Below, piece by piece: positions 11,400-22,949 of a DNA stretch of 64,000 bases. A program made the translations under genes and the position numbers. Location of the stretch: positions 25,919,150 to 25,983,149 of the forward strand of contig CM035233.1 of NCBI GenBank assembly GCA_020226215.1. Reading direction: 5' to 3'. The notes beneath the pieces are model-generated. The model did no database searches and was not told the origin of the DNA. It was given only the letters and a program-made list of their open reading frames with translations. This DNA comes from Sindora glabra (lineage: Eukaryota > Streptophyta > Magnoliopsida > Fabales > Fabaceae). Numbering within the stretch: the first letter of the stretch is position 1; each line of letters opens with the position of its first letter.

Positions 11400-11958
11400 G
11401 TATTACATTACACTATAGAGTACCATAGGAATACAAAAATACTAAAATACTTATGTAAAATTAAAAATTACTCAAAACACATCTAATTAACTTATTTAGA
11501 CATTTTAAAAAAATCATGGGACTGCCACAAAATGAAAGATATAACCATACAAATTCCAAAAATGCAATTAAAATATTTCAAAAAAATTAAAAAAAAGTGG
11601 TCTAAATGATGGAATTTAGCCAACAAGTGGGATAAGGGGCAAAAATTTTTTTAACTCAATTGGAGCTAGTCATTCTAGCCCTAATTCAAGAGGTGGGAGG
11701 CAATATATGTGTAGCTTTTTCAAATGAGCCAAAAATCTCCAGTAAAGTGTAAAATGAAGTAATATATGATGGAAAATAATAAATTGAAATAAAGGAATAT
11801 ACAATAGATAAAGAATGCAAGAGAATGCAACAAAATGTAGAAAAATGATAAATACCATAAAATGTAAGTAAATACTAATTAATGCAAAAATTCAATAGAA
11901 TGCTTGAACAATTATACAAAACAAACCTACTAAATGATAAGAAAGGAGGAATTTAAGT

Positions 11959-11979
11959 GGATCCTTGACAATGGTACTA
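11959..11979 (-). other. Primer-binding site of element B, tRNA-Asp type, decayed
   Basis: Minus-strand reading gives TAGTACCATTGTCAAGGATC, a decayed form of the tRNA-Asp site seen in element A. It lies a few bases inside the LTR and sets the element's orientation. Confidence 0.7.
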
Positions 11980-11987
11980 CAATTTTT

Positions 11988-13541
11988 AACATGCTCACAA
12001 CAAGATCAAAATAAGAATACTAGTTTCATAAAAAAATTTGTAGTAAAGAATGACAAACCAAGCTCTAGTGCTCCATTTCACACATCTTATCATAATGATT
12101 TACTAAAACACTCTGTAAAAAGAAAACAAAACAAAAGGAAACAAAATAGGATGCAAAAATGTAAGAATGCAACATATAGGAAATAAAAGAAAATAGCATA
12201 CATGTAAATAAAACTAATTTATGAGGGGTTTGATTTAAAAATTAAATGGAATGCATTAATAGAACATAATGCAAAAGTAAGATAGAAAGAAAATCAATAT
12301 AGTAAAATAGTTTATCTAAAGATTTGAGTGTTCTAAGTGGATTAATCACAAATAACAAATTAATTGATAATTCTAATTAATTTTTTAACCTTGGATAATC
12401 CAAAACCCTTGGAGTGATTCATAAATTCTATAGTAGATAACCATTTGAGATTTGATTAATTAATATTAGTAAAACTAAGCAACTATTATAATTTGTAAGG
12501 CTAGATCAAATTTGATTTTAAAAAATTAGCTAAATTGAAGGATAAAACAAAAAACCTTTGATTTAATCATTCAACCCTCTGTTCTCGCATGAAAAATTCA
12601 TGATTAACTAACCCTGATTTAATATTAAAATAGGCAAACATCAGAAATCACAAGGTTAAATAGAAATTATACTAAATTGGCACAAGCAATTAGAACAAAA
12701 AAATGAGAGAAAGTGGAAAATCAATTAGAAAAAGTCAGTATTGTAGCTTAAAATCTTATAATCCAAATAAAGACCCTCAAATTCCTTAAATCAATTAGAA
12801 ACTTAGCCTTGCATGATTGAAAAAGAAGAAATTTGGAAAGGGGGGAAGTTATTGTCTAGAGTTATGTAGAATTATTCTTCTTACTTTTAAAGTTACAAAA
12901 CCTTATATTTGATTTTCTATCCTATGAAACTCTAATGGACCAAGGTCACATGCCTCCTAAAGTTACAAAGAATAGGGCCTAGCTAATTCTTAAAGGCCTA
13001 GAACTTAATTTACAAAATAAAATATTACATAAATTATTGCAATAAAATATCATATGTTTGAACTTTAGCCATTGTAAGACCCTTAAAACTACATAGTTTC
13101 ATAAAACTACTAGCATGAAATTTATAGTGCTAGGTCTTAGGAAACTTTTGGCACTAGTTTCATCTTGAGTGGACCTCTAGAGCTCCAAATATGGCTTATA
13201 AATTGAAACTAGCTTAGCTTGGACAAAAATAGAGTATAACTTCATGAATAATTTCAACCTTCTAAAAATCCAAATTGTGCTTTAGCCAAATATGAAAGTT
13301 ATAGAGTTTCTTCTAAGCTTTCTAATGATATAAAGATCACCCAAATTCAATACCCAGAACTTACATTATAGTTAAAAGTATAGAATAGTGTAAAAATCCA
13401 ACATTAATTGAATAAATTTAAAACATTGGAAAATCAATACCCAAACACGTAACAAGGCCAATTCCATGAAATTAAGCATATGTAACACAATAAAAGGCAT
13501 AAAATAGGAGGAAATAATATGAAAAAAAATCTTGCCCATCA
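11988..13541 (-). repeat. 5' LTR of element B
   Basis: About 1.55 kb. It starts TGATGG at 13541 on the minus strand and is related to the LTRs of A throughout (for example 13440-13520 against 8240-8320, and 12330-12620 against the reverse complement of 9180-9420). The inner end near 11988 is approximate. Confidence 0.82.
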
Positions 13542-13549
13542 AGGGATAA

Positions 13550-14874
13550 GAAAATTGATGTGTTGTAGCCTCTATTTTTTAATTTTCATGAATGACATTC
13601 CAAACCACTAGGGGAGGGGGTGCAATCAAACGTCATGATTGATTATGTAAGTAACTTTATATTTTTCATATTAATCATTTAATTTTTTATTATTTTTAAT
13701 GATAATTTCTTTTTTAAACTTAAGACTTAGATGTTGGACATCTAAACTACTTAACCACAATCCTAGTTTACTTCAACATCTATGTCATCTTCATGCAATC
13801 CAACTCCTATTTATGAGTTTGCTATTGTCAATAAGGTGTTAGGTAATCATTAAGGTTATAGGAAAAGGGTTAGTCATCTCTTTAGTGGTACATTTTCTAC
13901 CAACATTGACATCAATACTGGCAACAATTCATTAACTATAGCTTATCCATAGAGTTAACATTAAGCTTCTACCTTGGAAGATGATGATATGTAGCATTAC
14001 ATCCTTGAGAGTTAGCAGGCACATGTAGTAGCCTAGCAACACATCCATAGATCGAATTTTAGGCCGGATTCTTTGCAACAACAGCTTCAAATGCTTGTAT
14101 CTAGATTTATCCCTACGTGTTTCTTATAGTATTCCTTCTACTGATGATGACCTGCCACCTTTACCTGCCATAGTCCCACAAACCAAATTTGTGTAGTGAC
14201 TACTAGCTCTATCACCACCTTATTTTTAGGATTATGCTAACAATGATATCAACAACCTAACAAACCCATAATTTATTATATAGGATTTATATGTTTAAGA
14301 CTTTCCTTTGCATGACTTGTACACTACTGCATATCATTTATTTTTACGTTATATCTATTTCTCTTTTTTGTTTAATATAGTGTCATAATTGTTATTTTAA
14401 TTTTATTAATTATTTAATAATGATAATATTATTTTTATAATTAATTTGATTATTACACATTTTTAATTTTAATAATTATTTAATAATTTTAACTATTATA
14501 TAATTATTTTTATCTTTCTGCTAAAAAAAAGAAATTAAACCTTAAAGTGATGACAAAAGAAAAATTAATAATTTAAATAATAATTTAAAATGATTATAAA
14601 GTGATAACAATTGTCATTACTATAAAGGACAATCTAGAGCAACGGCATTATTATTACTATAAGCTACACCATGTCATCAAAATGTCATCCATGATATTTA
14701 TTATGATAACAATTGTCATCACTATAGATCAATTTAAAGTGATAACATAAAATATTTTCACTTTATTGATCAAATGCCATGAAAATTAAGTGAAGACCTT
14801 ATAAACCCAAAGCAATGATATCCTTGTATATAGCAATGATAAATGTTATTGTTATAGGCCTTGTTCCTATAATG
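13550..14874 (+). mobile_element. CACTA (En/Spm) element, 3' end, copy 1
   Basis: Homologous in inverted orientation to 29580-28253. The first part (13560-14220) is a decayed C-terminal portion of a Ptta/En/Spm-type plant transposase with many stops. The second part (14530-14870) is a subterminal region of repeated AGTGATGACA-like motifs and their reverse complements, as in binding arrays of CACTA elements. The last bases at 14856-14874 read, on the minus strand, as CATTATAGGAACAAGGCCT, close to the equivalent end at 28253. They are a plausible decayed CACTA terminal repeat. The upstream part of this element was displaced by the insertion of element B. Confidence 0.7.
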
Positions 14875-15460
14875 ATCACATTAGAAATGATAAGATATTA
14901 TGATAAATTAGAAAAATACTAATTATAAACAATATAATGAATAATTATTATATAAATTTTATTAATTTTTTATGGATAAAATAAAATAAAATTTCATTAT
15001 AGTAATGGTTTTAATTTACATTTTTACTTTTATAATACTCAATATTATAAACAACATATTAGAACTGCAACTATAAGTTTAGTTCAGAACTTTAGCATTT
15101 ATTAATAGGAGTACAAACAAGTCAAATTACTTGCAAGTTGCCCAAGATTGGCTTGTAAAAGTTTAATTTGACTTTGACTTTATACAAGTTGAGCTTGAAT
15201 ATCCTGAACTCAATTTAATATATGCGAACCAAGTTTAAACTTCATATTATTCAAGTTAAATTAAGCTCAATAATAAAAATATAATATTTTTTTATATTAC
15301 ATATAATAATCTAATAAAAATACAACCATATTGGTAATTAATAAGGTTGAATGATATGAATAATACTTTGGTACAAGATTACTCTCTCCTTAATTTTAGT
15401 ATATAATAACTTACCTTTTATAAATAAATATGACATCATATTTTTGTAACTTATTTTATT
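14875..15460. other. AT-rich spacer with a GAGCTT-type motif block
   Basis: No gene is seen. From 15109 to about 15250 there is a block opening with AGTACAAACAAGTC and rich in AAGTT/GAGCTTGA-like words. A similar block in inverted orientation ends at 27836. The rest is featureless AT-rich sequence. Confidence 0.4.
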
Positions 15461-15984
15461 TGATAACTACTCACAATATTAGGCTAAATGGGCCTTACAT
15501 CAATAAATATTGGTAAACCCAAAAGAAAACCACTTTTGTGGGATTCAAATAGGTCAACCATAAATTGGTTGACCCAACATGCTTAGCCTTGATCTAATAA
15601 TCATTATAATGCATCTTGATCAACAAATCAATGCACGTGTCAACCAATTTTAGCTAAAATGGTTATAACCAACTTATATGAGTTAACATCTAATAGATTC
15701 TAATAATCTCTTTGTAATAAATAATGGATTTATCGTTGTGTGAGAAAATCGATCTACCCTATTTAAGGATATTCCACACAACCGATATATAAAGGATTAG
15801 GTACACTTTCTTAGTTTCTAATTATATTCTTACATTATTCTAGACTTCTTTCTCTAACTTAAGCATTAGAGGGTCTTCCTAATGTTGACCACTAAAATTC
15901 CTTCTCTCAAAGATTGGTTGACTTTCATGTTTTGCCGCTTGCCTTCAACCTTGCCCTACTTGGTAAAATCTAAGAATATCATCA
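15461..15984 (+). repeat. 5' LTR of element F
   Basis: 524 bp, beginning TGATAACTACTC and ending AATATCATCA. It repeats at 26411-26954 with shared blocks such as ATATTAGGC, the CTTACATCAA segment and the AAAATCTAA end. Short LTRs on a long element fit the Tat lineage. Confidence 0.85.
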
Positions 15985-16829
15985 GCATTGTCTACAGGTC
16001 TTACCTATTACTTTTAGCTCTTTTTCTTTTTCAATATTACATTTATCTAAGAACTTACTTTGAACTTATAAAAATCTTTGATCATTTTTTAGGAAAACTA
16101 ATCCTTATCACTTTCTTAGAAATGGAATTGATCATTTTCATTTTTTTTTGAAAAATGATAAATAAGAAATAATTTTGGTTATTTTCTCTAGAGAATGGTC
16201 TTTTTGCTAATTTTTCATGAAAATCAATCGATAATTGCTTCTAATTGATTTTTTAGAAAATTAACCAATTTTGTGAGTTCAAAATTTGATATCAAAAAAT
16301 TAATATTGCTCTTTATTGATTGGCAAATAATTTATATTATTTCATGACATATTTTATTAATCTTACTTTAAGATATATATTATCTCTTACAAAAATTAGT
16401 TTATAATCGAGCTTCGGTCTTCCCCCCTTCTAAAATGTGATCTTCAGATCGATCTTCCTTTTGATCGATTCTCCAAAAAAACTAGTCATGCAAGGATTTA
16501 TTATTGTTATGTTGATTGTGTGGATCCTTTCTTGACAAAATCGATTCTTAAGTGATCATTTACTCAAGAAAATAATCTTTAAAAATATTTAGAGCCAAAA
16601 ACTTGCTAGTAAGAAATATATTTGTTTCTTAAGAGAATTGATTCTATATTGATTAAAAAAAAGAAGATAGATATCCTCATGAATATGGTTATTATTATAT
16701 TAATATTTTTCATTTTCTTGATTTAGATTCAAAGTGATCTCAGTAATCTCATTCAAAGCATCTAACAATAAGTCACATTCCAAGTGCTTATTCAACATGT
16801 GATAGAATTCTATTTGTTTAGCAAACTAA

Positions 16830-17960
16830 TCATAATGGCCATTCACCAGGACCATTCCATCATTGGTATATCGAAGGACATAACTTGAATTGAAATTTAG
16901 AAAGAGAAATGCTAGAAAAGGAAAATAAACACTTTTGGGACCAATTGATGCTTATGAGGTGGAAGCTTTAAAGAAACATGAAACAATAGTGATTACTATA
17001 TGAAATACCTAACATTTCTAGCACAAAAGAAAGCATAATAACCATACCTTTCATTATGAAAATAGGCAACAATACCATGAAATATCACTGGTCAATAGTC
17101 AAGAAAGCATTAGAGACTCTTAGTATGGCTACACTCAATCTAGCTATGACTAATCTATTGAAAGATCTAATAGTTGTAGACAAAACAATCAAGATATCAC
17201 TATAATGAATAGAATCAAGAAAATAACAATCTCAATAGTGAAACTCACCTTTTCATCCTTGTCATAATGAAAGTATCAATTCCATTAAATTTCAAACTAC
17301 CTTCTAATCTAGAGTCCTTTGATGGGGCAATTGATCCATAAGAACATGTTGAAGCTTTTAGAGTAGCCATATTGCTTACATGTGCTCCTAGTATAATCAT
17401 ATGTCATGCCTTTTCTACTACCCTAAATATAAGTTATCTTTGCTAGTTTATAAGTTTAAAATTAAACATAATAGCCAATTTCAAAGATCTAATTAATCAT
17501 TTTTTGGCACATTTTACAACTTCTTGAGCCCTAAAGAAAACCACTACTTCTCTAAAAAATTCCTCAAATGGTTTAACCAAACCTATTTAGAAAATAAATA
17601 CTTGAAAGAGAATGTCATCATACATGCCATATTGATTAGCCTTCTAAGTGGGGATCTTTCCAAATCTCTTGCCAAAAAATCATTTGAAAATATGGATGAG
17701 GTATTTAAGAAAGAAACTAAATTTATAGTTATGGAAGAACTTAAAACAAATAAAAGATAAAATGAGAATGATAAATCCACAAAAAAAGATGATAGGAAGC
17801 TACCAAGGCCTTATTTCATCCAATTTGCCCTTTTAAACCTTACTTTATAAAGAATTATGGATAATGTGAAAATCATAGAATTTATGGATCTCAAGGGCTA
17901 CCACATAGTGCAAGTATCATAAATACTAGTCCCATGATACTAAGAACTATTTAAGTCTAA
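16830..17960 (+). pseudogene. gag: Tat-type gag of element F
   Basis: Encodes the capsid precursor. The clearest segment (about 17275-17410) reads SIPLNFKLPSNLESFDGAID and then PYEHVEAFR and CAPSIIICHAFSTTL, matching the capsid region of Tat Gag (…F..YDG..DP..H...F…). Downstream, a 17524-17760 open stretch carries the LKWFNQTY and ENMDEVFKK-like part. Stops and frameshifts are frequent, so start and end are approximate. Confidence 0.75.
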
Positions 17961-18169
17961 AAATGAAATTAAAAAGTTAATTTAAAGAGGCCACCTAAAT
18001 TAGTATGTCAAGAATGATCAATTTAAAGGGGACCAAAATAGACAAAATAATGAAAGTTGAAATAATAGGAACAACGAGAAGCATAACCAGTTACCTTCCC
18101 CTATAAACTGCATTTCAAAGAGACAATTAGATAAAGGCGAGGAGGTAGAAATGCCATAGGAACCTTTTG

Positions 18170-18770
18170 GTGTGATTAACATCATTACTAGTGGGTTCAG
18201 TGGAGGTAGGCCATCGAAAAACACCCTAAAGCACTATATAAGGTTGGTCATGAATGTGGAATCCAAAAAATTAAAGCTTTGCAATACAATACCAATCACT
18301 TCTTTTGATAAGGACTACTTGACTAACTTTGATAAAGGCCATGATAACTTAATGTTAATCATAACCATGGTTCATAATTATATAGTAAAAAGAATATTGA
18401 TTGACTAAAGAAGCTCAGATGGTATTCTATACTTGGACACATTATGACATCTTTATCTTTTTCTAAAAAATATGACACCTTATCAAGGATATTTGTTCAA
18501 TTTTTTCTGGAAGAAAAGTACCTAAAAGGTTTAATAATGCTAATGGTTAATCTTGGAAAATGGCTTACACTTATTAATATCATGGTTAACTTTTTGGTGG
18601 TTAATGTATCAACTACTACCTATAATGTAATCCTTGGAAAGACTTCTCTAAAACAAGCCAAAGTGATTGTCTCAACACTTTATCTCTTGATGAAATTCCT
18701 AATAGAAAGTAAAATAGGTAAGTCAAGGCTAATGAAAAGACCACTAGAAGATATTGCATGATCAGTTTTA
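18170..18770 (+). pseudogene. Tat-type protease region of element F
   Basis: The opening GVINIITSGFSGGRPS is the typical start of the Tat protease region. It is followed by a segment ending ILID-stop-(R/G)SSDGILY, where relatives have the active-site D-x-GSS..ILY, so the residue next to the catalytic Asp is now a stop codon. The frame shifts near 18440, and 18444-18761 continues with NVILGKTSLKQAK-like residues, the ILG-R flap region. It is non-functional. Confidence 0.75.
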
Positions 18771-19149
18771 GTAAGGAAAACACTTCTTGATCCAAGAATG
18801 ATCAAGGCCAAAAAGACACCTAACAAGAATACAAAATACAAGCTAATTGTAATTAATTACCTAGATCCTCAAGAAAATTTAAAAGAAAAAGGCCTTTAAC
18901 CAAAGTTTGAAGTTGAATAGATAAGGGTCTTTGACCTAGAAGATCAAAGAATAGTGAAGATGGGAAAAGATAATCCTAAAGAATACAAAGAAAAATTAAT
19001 AAGCTCCTAAAATGGAATGTAGAAGTTTTTGCCTAAATCATAGTTGACATACCTAGAATAAGCCTAAAGTTCATGTGTTATAAACTAGCCATTGATATAT
19101 CCATAAAGCCAATTTAGCAAAAGAGGAGGAAACATGGTCCTAATTGATT

Positions 19150-19850
19150 AAAGACAATTAAAGCAGAAGTGAACAATCTGCTATAGGCTAATTTCATTAG
19201 GGAAGTACCTTATACCACATGGCTTTCAAAGGTGGTTATGGTTAAAAATCTAATAGCTTTTGAAAGATGTGTGTTGACTTCATTGATTTGAATAAAACTT
19301 ATCCTATGGACTAATATCCCTTTCCTAACATTATTCATCTAGTTAATAGATCTTCTAAATTTGTAATCTTAAGCTTCTATGATGCCTTTTTAGGCTATAA
19401 TCAAATATTAATATGGCTAAATGATCAAGACAAGATTGTTTGCATCATAAATAAAGGTGTATATTATTATAAAGTTATGCCATTTAATTTAAAGAATGTT
19501 GAAACAATCTACTAGTGCATGATGAATAAAGTTTTCAAAAGTAGATTGGCTGAAATATTGATATTTATGTAAATGATATACTAGTCAAATTTAAAGATCA
19601 CTTGTCACATTTGGAAGACCTCAAAGAAATATTTAAGGTAATAAAAAGTTAGAATATGATGATAATTCCAAGCAAATGTATTTTCAATGCCATAACCAAT
19701 AAATTTTAGGGATCCATGTTAATTGAATAGGGCATAGAGGTTAACCCTGCAAAGTACCAAGCAATTCTAGATATGAAAAGGCATATAACTACTCTCTCTA
19801 GATTTATATCAAAGTTAGTTAATAAATGACTACCATTTTATAAGGTCCTT
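19150..19850 (+). pseudogene. Reverse transcriptase of element F, catalytic Asp lost
   Basis: Copies the element RNA to DNA. Pieces in three frames follow Tat RT order: FIREVPYTTWLSKVVMVKN (about 19190), the NKACPKD/FPLP region (about 19290), a SFYDAF.GYNQI-like block (about 19370), YKVMPFNLKN (about 19470) and the active site. The YVDD box reads YVND at 19566-19577, a D-to-N change consistent with a G-to-A transition, so the first catalytic aspartate of the box is lost. Further on come an NKFLGIHVN-like segment and EVNPAKYQAILD. Many stops are present. Confidence 0.8.
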
Positions 19851-19869
19851 AAGGGGTCTAAAGAATACA

Positions 19870-20350
19870 AGTAAGGCAAGGCTTCTAAAGATGCCTTTAC
19901 TGATCTAAAAAAAATTCTTACCAATCCATTAGTACTCTCAAAACTTGATCCAAGTGAAAAGATATTTCTATATTTGGCCACTATCGAAGAGGCCATTATG
20001 CTATGTTAGTAAAAGAAGTGAAAAGTGAGCAAATACCAATCTACTTCATGAATAAAGTGCTACATGGTGCTAAACTTATATATCAAAAAATTGAAAAATT
20101 AGCATTCACCTTGATAATGGCTTCTAGAAAATGAAAGCCTTACTTTCAGTCTCACCATATAATGGTTAGAACTAGTCAACTAATCAAACAAGTTTTACAT
20201 AAGCCTAATATGATTGGTTGATTGGTGGTATGGTCAATGGAACTAACCAAATATAATCTTATTTTTTAACTAAGAAAGGAAATAAAAGCTTATGTTTTGG
20301 CTAACTTTCTTACTAAGATGACCAAATACAAAAAGGTAATAAAAAAGCAA
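19870..20350 (+). pseudogene. RNase H domain (RT-associated) of element F
   Basis: Degrades the RNA of the RNA-DNA hybrid. A readable stretch gives IYFMNKVLHGAKLIYQKIEK and LAFTLIMASRK, then KPYFQSHHIMVRT and IKQVLHKPNM, the usual order of the Tat RNase H (YF.SK.L.GAE..Y..IEKLA). It ends with an AYVLANFLTKMT-like segment. Interrupted by stops. Confidence 0.8.
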
Positions 20351-20379
20351 AATTAACCACTTCCATTTACCTAGACCTT

Positions 20380-20790
20380 ATTTACCAATGGGTTTTCTAA
20401 CAAGAACGGAAATTGCCAAGGGTAATCTTAGATAGATTGGATGAAGTAACCATTGAATATGCCTTTAAATTTGATTTCAACACCATTAGCAACCAAGCTA
20501 AATATGGAGCACTTATCATAAGATTAAAACTAGCCAAAGAAATGGGAGTAAAAGCTATAATAGTAAAAAGTGATTCTTAATTGATATTTAGATAAGCCAA
20601 TAGGATCTATGAGACCAAGCTCCATAGCTTGATCAAGTATACAAAAAAAGCAAAAGATTTGTTAAGAAAGTTAAAAAAATTTAAAATACACTAGATAACA
20701 GGGGTTGAAAGCCATTGAGCAAAATATTGTCAAAATTGGCAAGTGGAAAGGCATTAGTTAATAACTAATTGATTCTTCAAGAAACAGTTC
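20380..20790 (+). pseudogene. Second, RNase HI-like domain of element F
   Basis: Tat elements carry an additional RNase H of different origin between the RT-linked RNase H and integrase. Here TLFTNGFSNKNGN corresponds to its D-G-S…G opening, with the first Asp now Asn. Then EYAFKFDFNTISNQAKYGAL matches the N..AEYEAL motif, and a VKSDS..LI motif follows at about 20560. The frame changes several times. Confidence 0.7.
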
Positions 20791-20959
20791 TTATGCTAAC
20801 TATAGAAAAGAAAGAAGCAATATGTGTTATCCAATCATTATCTTGGATGGATCTTATTACAAAATTCCTTGAAAAAGATGAACCATAAGTTAATCGGTTA
20901 AAAGCTAAAAGGTTGACAAAATAGTCAACCTTATTCTATATAGAAAATGGTTGATTATA

Positions 20960-22085
20960 CATAAAAGCATTTGCTCTACCTATTTTAAGATGCCTTCATC
21001 CTGAGGAAGCTAATTGTGTTCTTAGAGAAATACATGAAGAAATATGTGGTAGTCACACAGCGAGGTCAATTTGGCTAAAAAAGAATTATGATTTAGGTAT
21101 TTTTTACTAATAATGAAAAAAGGCTCCATAGAATTAGTTAAAAGATGTGAACAATGTTAGAAATATTGCAATGTACTTAGGCTACTTCCTTTAAACCAAA
21201 AATCAATCGTCTCTTCTTAACTATTCAATCAATAGGGAGTTAACTTCTTGAGACCATTTCCTATAGCCTTTAAATAGTTAAAATTTTTTATTGTTGCAAT
21301 TAATCACTTCACAAGGAGAATTAAGGCTGAACCTTTAGCCACTATAACTATTAAAAATATTTATATAAAAGTATATTATTTGTAGATTTGGCATTCTGAA
21401 AGTGACCATAATTGATAATAAAGCTTAGTTTGCTAGCGACATCTTTAAGAAGGTCGATAAAGACTTGAAGATCACTTAAAGGTTTTTATTAGTTGAACGC
21501 CCCTAATCAAATGGTCAAGTTGAATTGGCAAATAGGGTTATTTTGGAATAACTCAAAAAGAGACTGGAAAGCTCTAGAAAGAAATGTATGAAAGCGCTTC
21601 CAAGTGTTTTATGGTCTTACAATATAATCATTCAATCATCAACTAAGAAGACCCCTTTCTGCCTAACATATGGTCATGATACCTATTGAGATTGGTGAAT
21701 TAAGTTAAAGGATTAATTCATTGATTTTTATGAAGAAGACAAAAACAAAAAGCTATTAAAAGAAAGGCTTGATATGTTTGAAAAGGATAGAAAAATGACC
21801 TTTACTAGATCTTATGCTTACATGCAAAAAAATGCTAGATACCACGATAAGAAGGTTAAGCCAAGAGGCTTTCCTATTAGAATATTAGTTCTAAGAAAAG
21901 TTGATGAACCTAGAAAAGAATAGGAAGATGGAAGACTGGTAGCTAATTAGAAAGGACCTTATAGAGTGGTTAAAGATGATGTAAATAGGTCTTAAGAGAT
22001 AGAAACATTAGATGGAAAAATCCTACATAAAACTTGGAACATTACTTATCTTAGGGAGTATCATATTAGTCTCCTAGAATAGGGA
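20960..22085 (+). pseudogene. Integrase of element F
   Basis: Inserts the cDNA into the genome. The zinc-binding region is readable: LRCLHPEEANCVLREIHEEI with CGSH (about 20990-21060) for the two His, and ELVKRCEQC (about 21140) for the two Cys. The core is fragmentary, but the PQSNGQVELANRVILE block around the catalytic Glu is clear (about 21500). The C-terminal end has GPYRVVKDD and a TWNITYLREYH-like tail ending at about 22081, as in Tat elements. Confidence 0.82.
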
Positions 22086-22168
22086 TTCTATAATTAATAA
22101 AGTTTTGGCCAATTAAAATGGATGAATGAAAAGAAAATTATTTAGAAAAGACTTTACCTCTGATTAAT

Positions 22169-22350
22169 CAAAAGTCTTACCAAGTAGTAAGCACCTCCTG
22201 ATTAGTGGACTAAAAAATTTTATTTATAATAAGCAAAAGTCCTACTAAGTGATAGGTGTCCACTAATTAGTGGGCTAAAAGTCTTATTTGTAATAAGCAA
22301 AAGTCTTACTAAGTAGTAGGCACCTACCAATTGGTGTACTAAGTAAACCT
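22169..22350 (+). repeat. Three tandem units of about 64-65 bp in the element F 3' region
   Basis: Units start with CAAAAGTC at 22169, 22234 and 22298, and share the TACTAAGT, TAGTGG and ATAATAAG words. The third unit diverges near 22340. Tandem blocks downstream of integrase are known in Tat-lineage elements. Confidence 0.85.
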
Positions 22351-22949
22351 ACCTGCGATATGTAAAACTCTTGTTAATCAGCTAGCATCAACCAAAAACA
22401 AACAAAATAAATCCTTAATGTAAGAACCACATCATTCAATGGAACTGATCAAGGCCAATACCATCATTTAGAGAAAAAGTATTCAATCTTATCAATATTT
22501 ACACTGTTCAAAAGGTTACACAACCACTGTACATTAGTTAGTTATCAAGAAAAATGGTTGATTATTAGGCTGATCATTATCATTCAAATTCCTTAATTAT
22601 AATAAAAGAAAATTTATTTATTGAAAATAAATCAATTCCAAGCACTAAATCTTTAAGTTTACAAAACAATCAATAGAACTAATTACTCCTTATTGATTAT
22701 TTAATGACAAAATTATGATATAAGAATACTTGTTATCACTATTGTTGATCAATTTTAGAATAAGATACTAAATAGTTATTAATTATGTAATTAAGAATTA
22801 ACACTTGAAAAATACTTAAACAATAAAAAGGAATTTCCTTTTAATAGAACAATAATTTTCTTTAAGTAATACCTAATTATAGGGCATTATTTCATTCAAA
22901 AGATGACCATTATAAGTGCATTACCCTTTAAAAGAGGAAAAAACTTGCT

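Larger units (their letters stand above)
9821..13541 (-). mobile_element. Athila-like element B, upstream half (5' LTR, PBS, gag)
   Basis: On the minus strand the order is 5' LTR (13541 to about 11988), primer site (11979-11959), gag (11399 downwards) and the gag-protease linker up to 9826, where element A is inserted. The remainder is at 1-1428. B itself sits in a CACTA element: CACTA sequence starts right after 13541 and is homologous to 29580 downward. The 11400-11958 stretch is the 5' leader and shows nothing coding. Confidence 0.85.

Noticed and set aside
15882..16151. 89-codon open frame near the 5' LTR of element F
   Set aside because: It spans the LTR end and leader, has no recognised motif, and is not conserved in the 3' LTR.
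17583..18224. Minus-strand open frames opposite Tat gag and protease
   Set aside because: They are shadows of the plus-strand Tat frames with no family resemblance.
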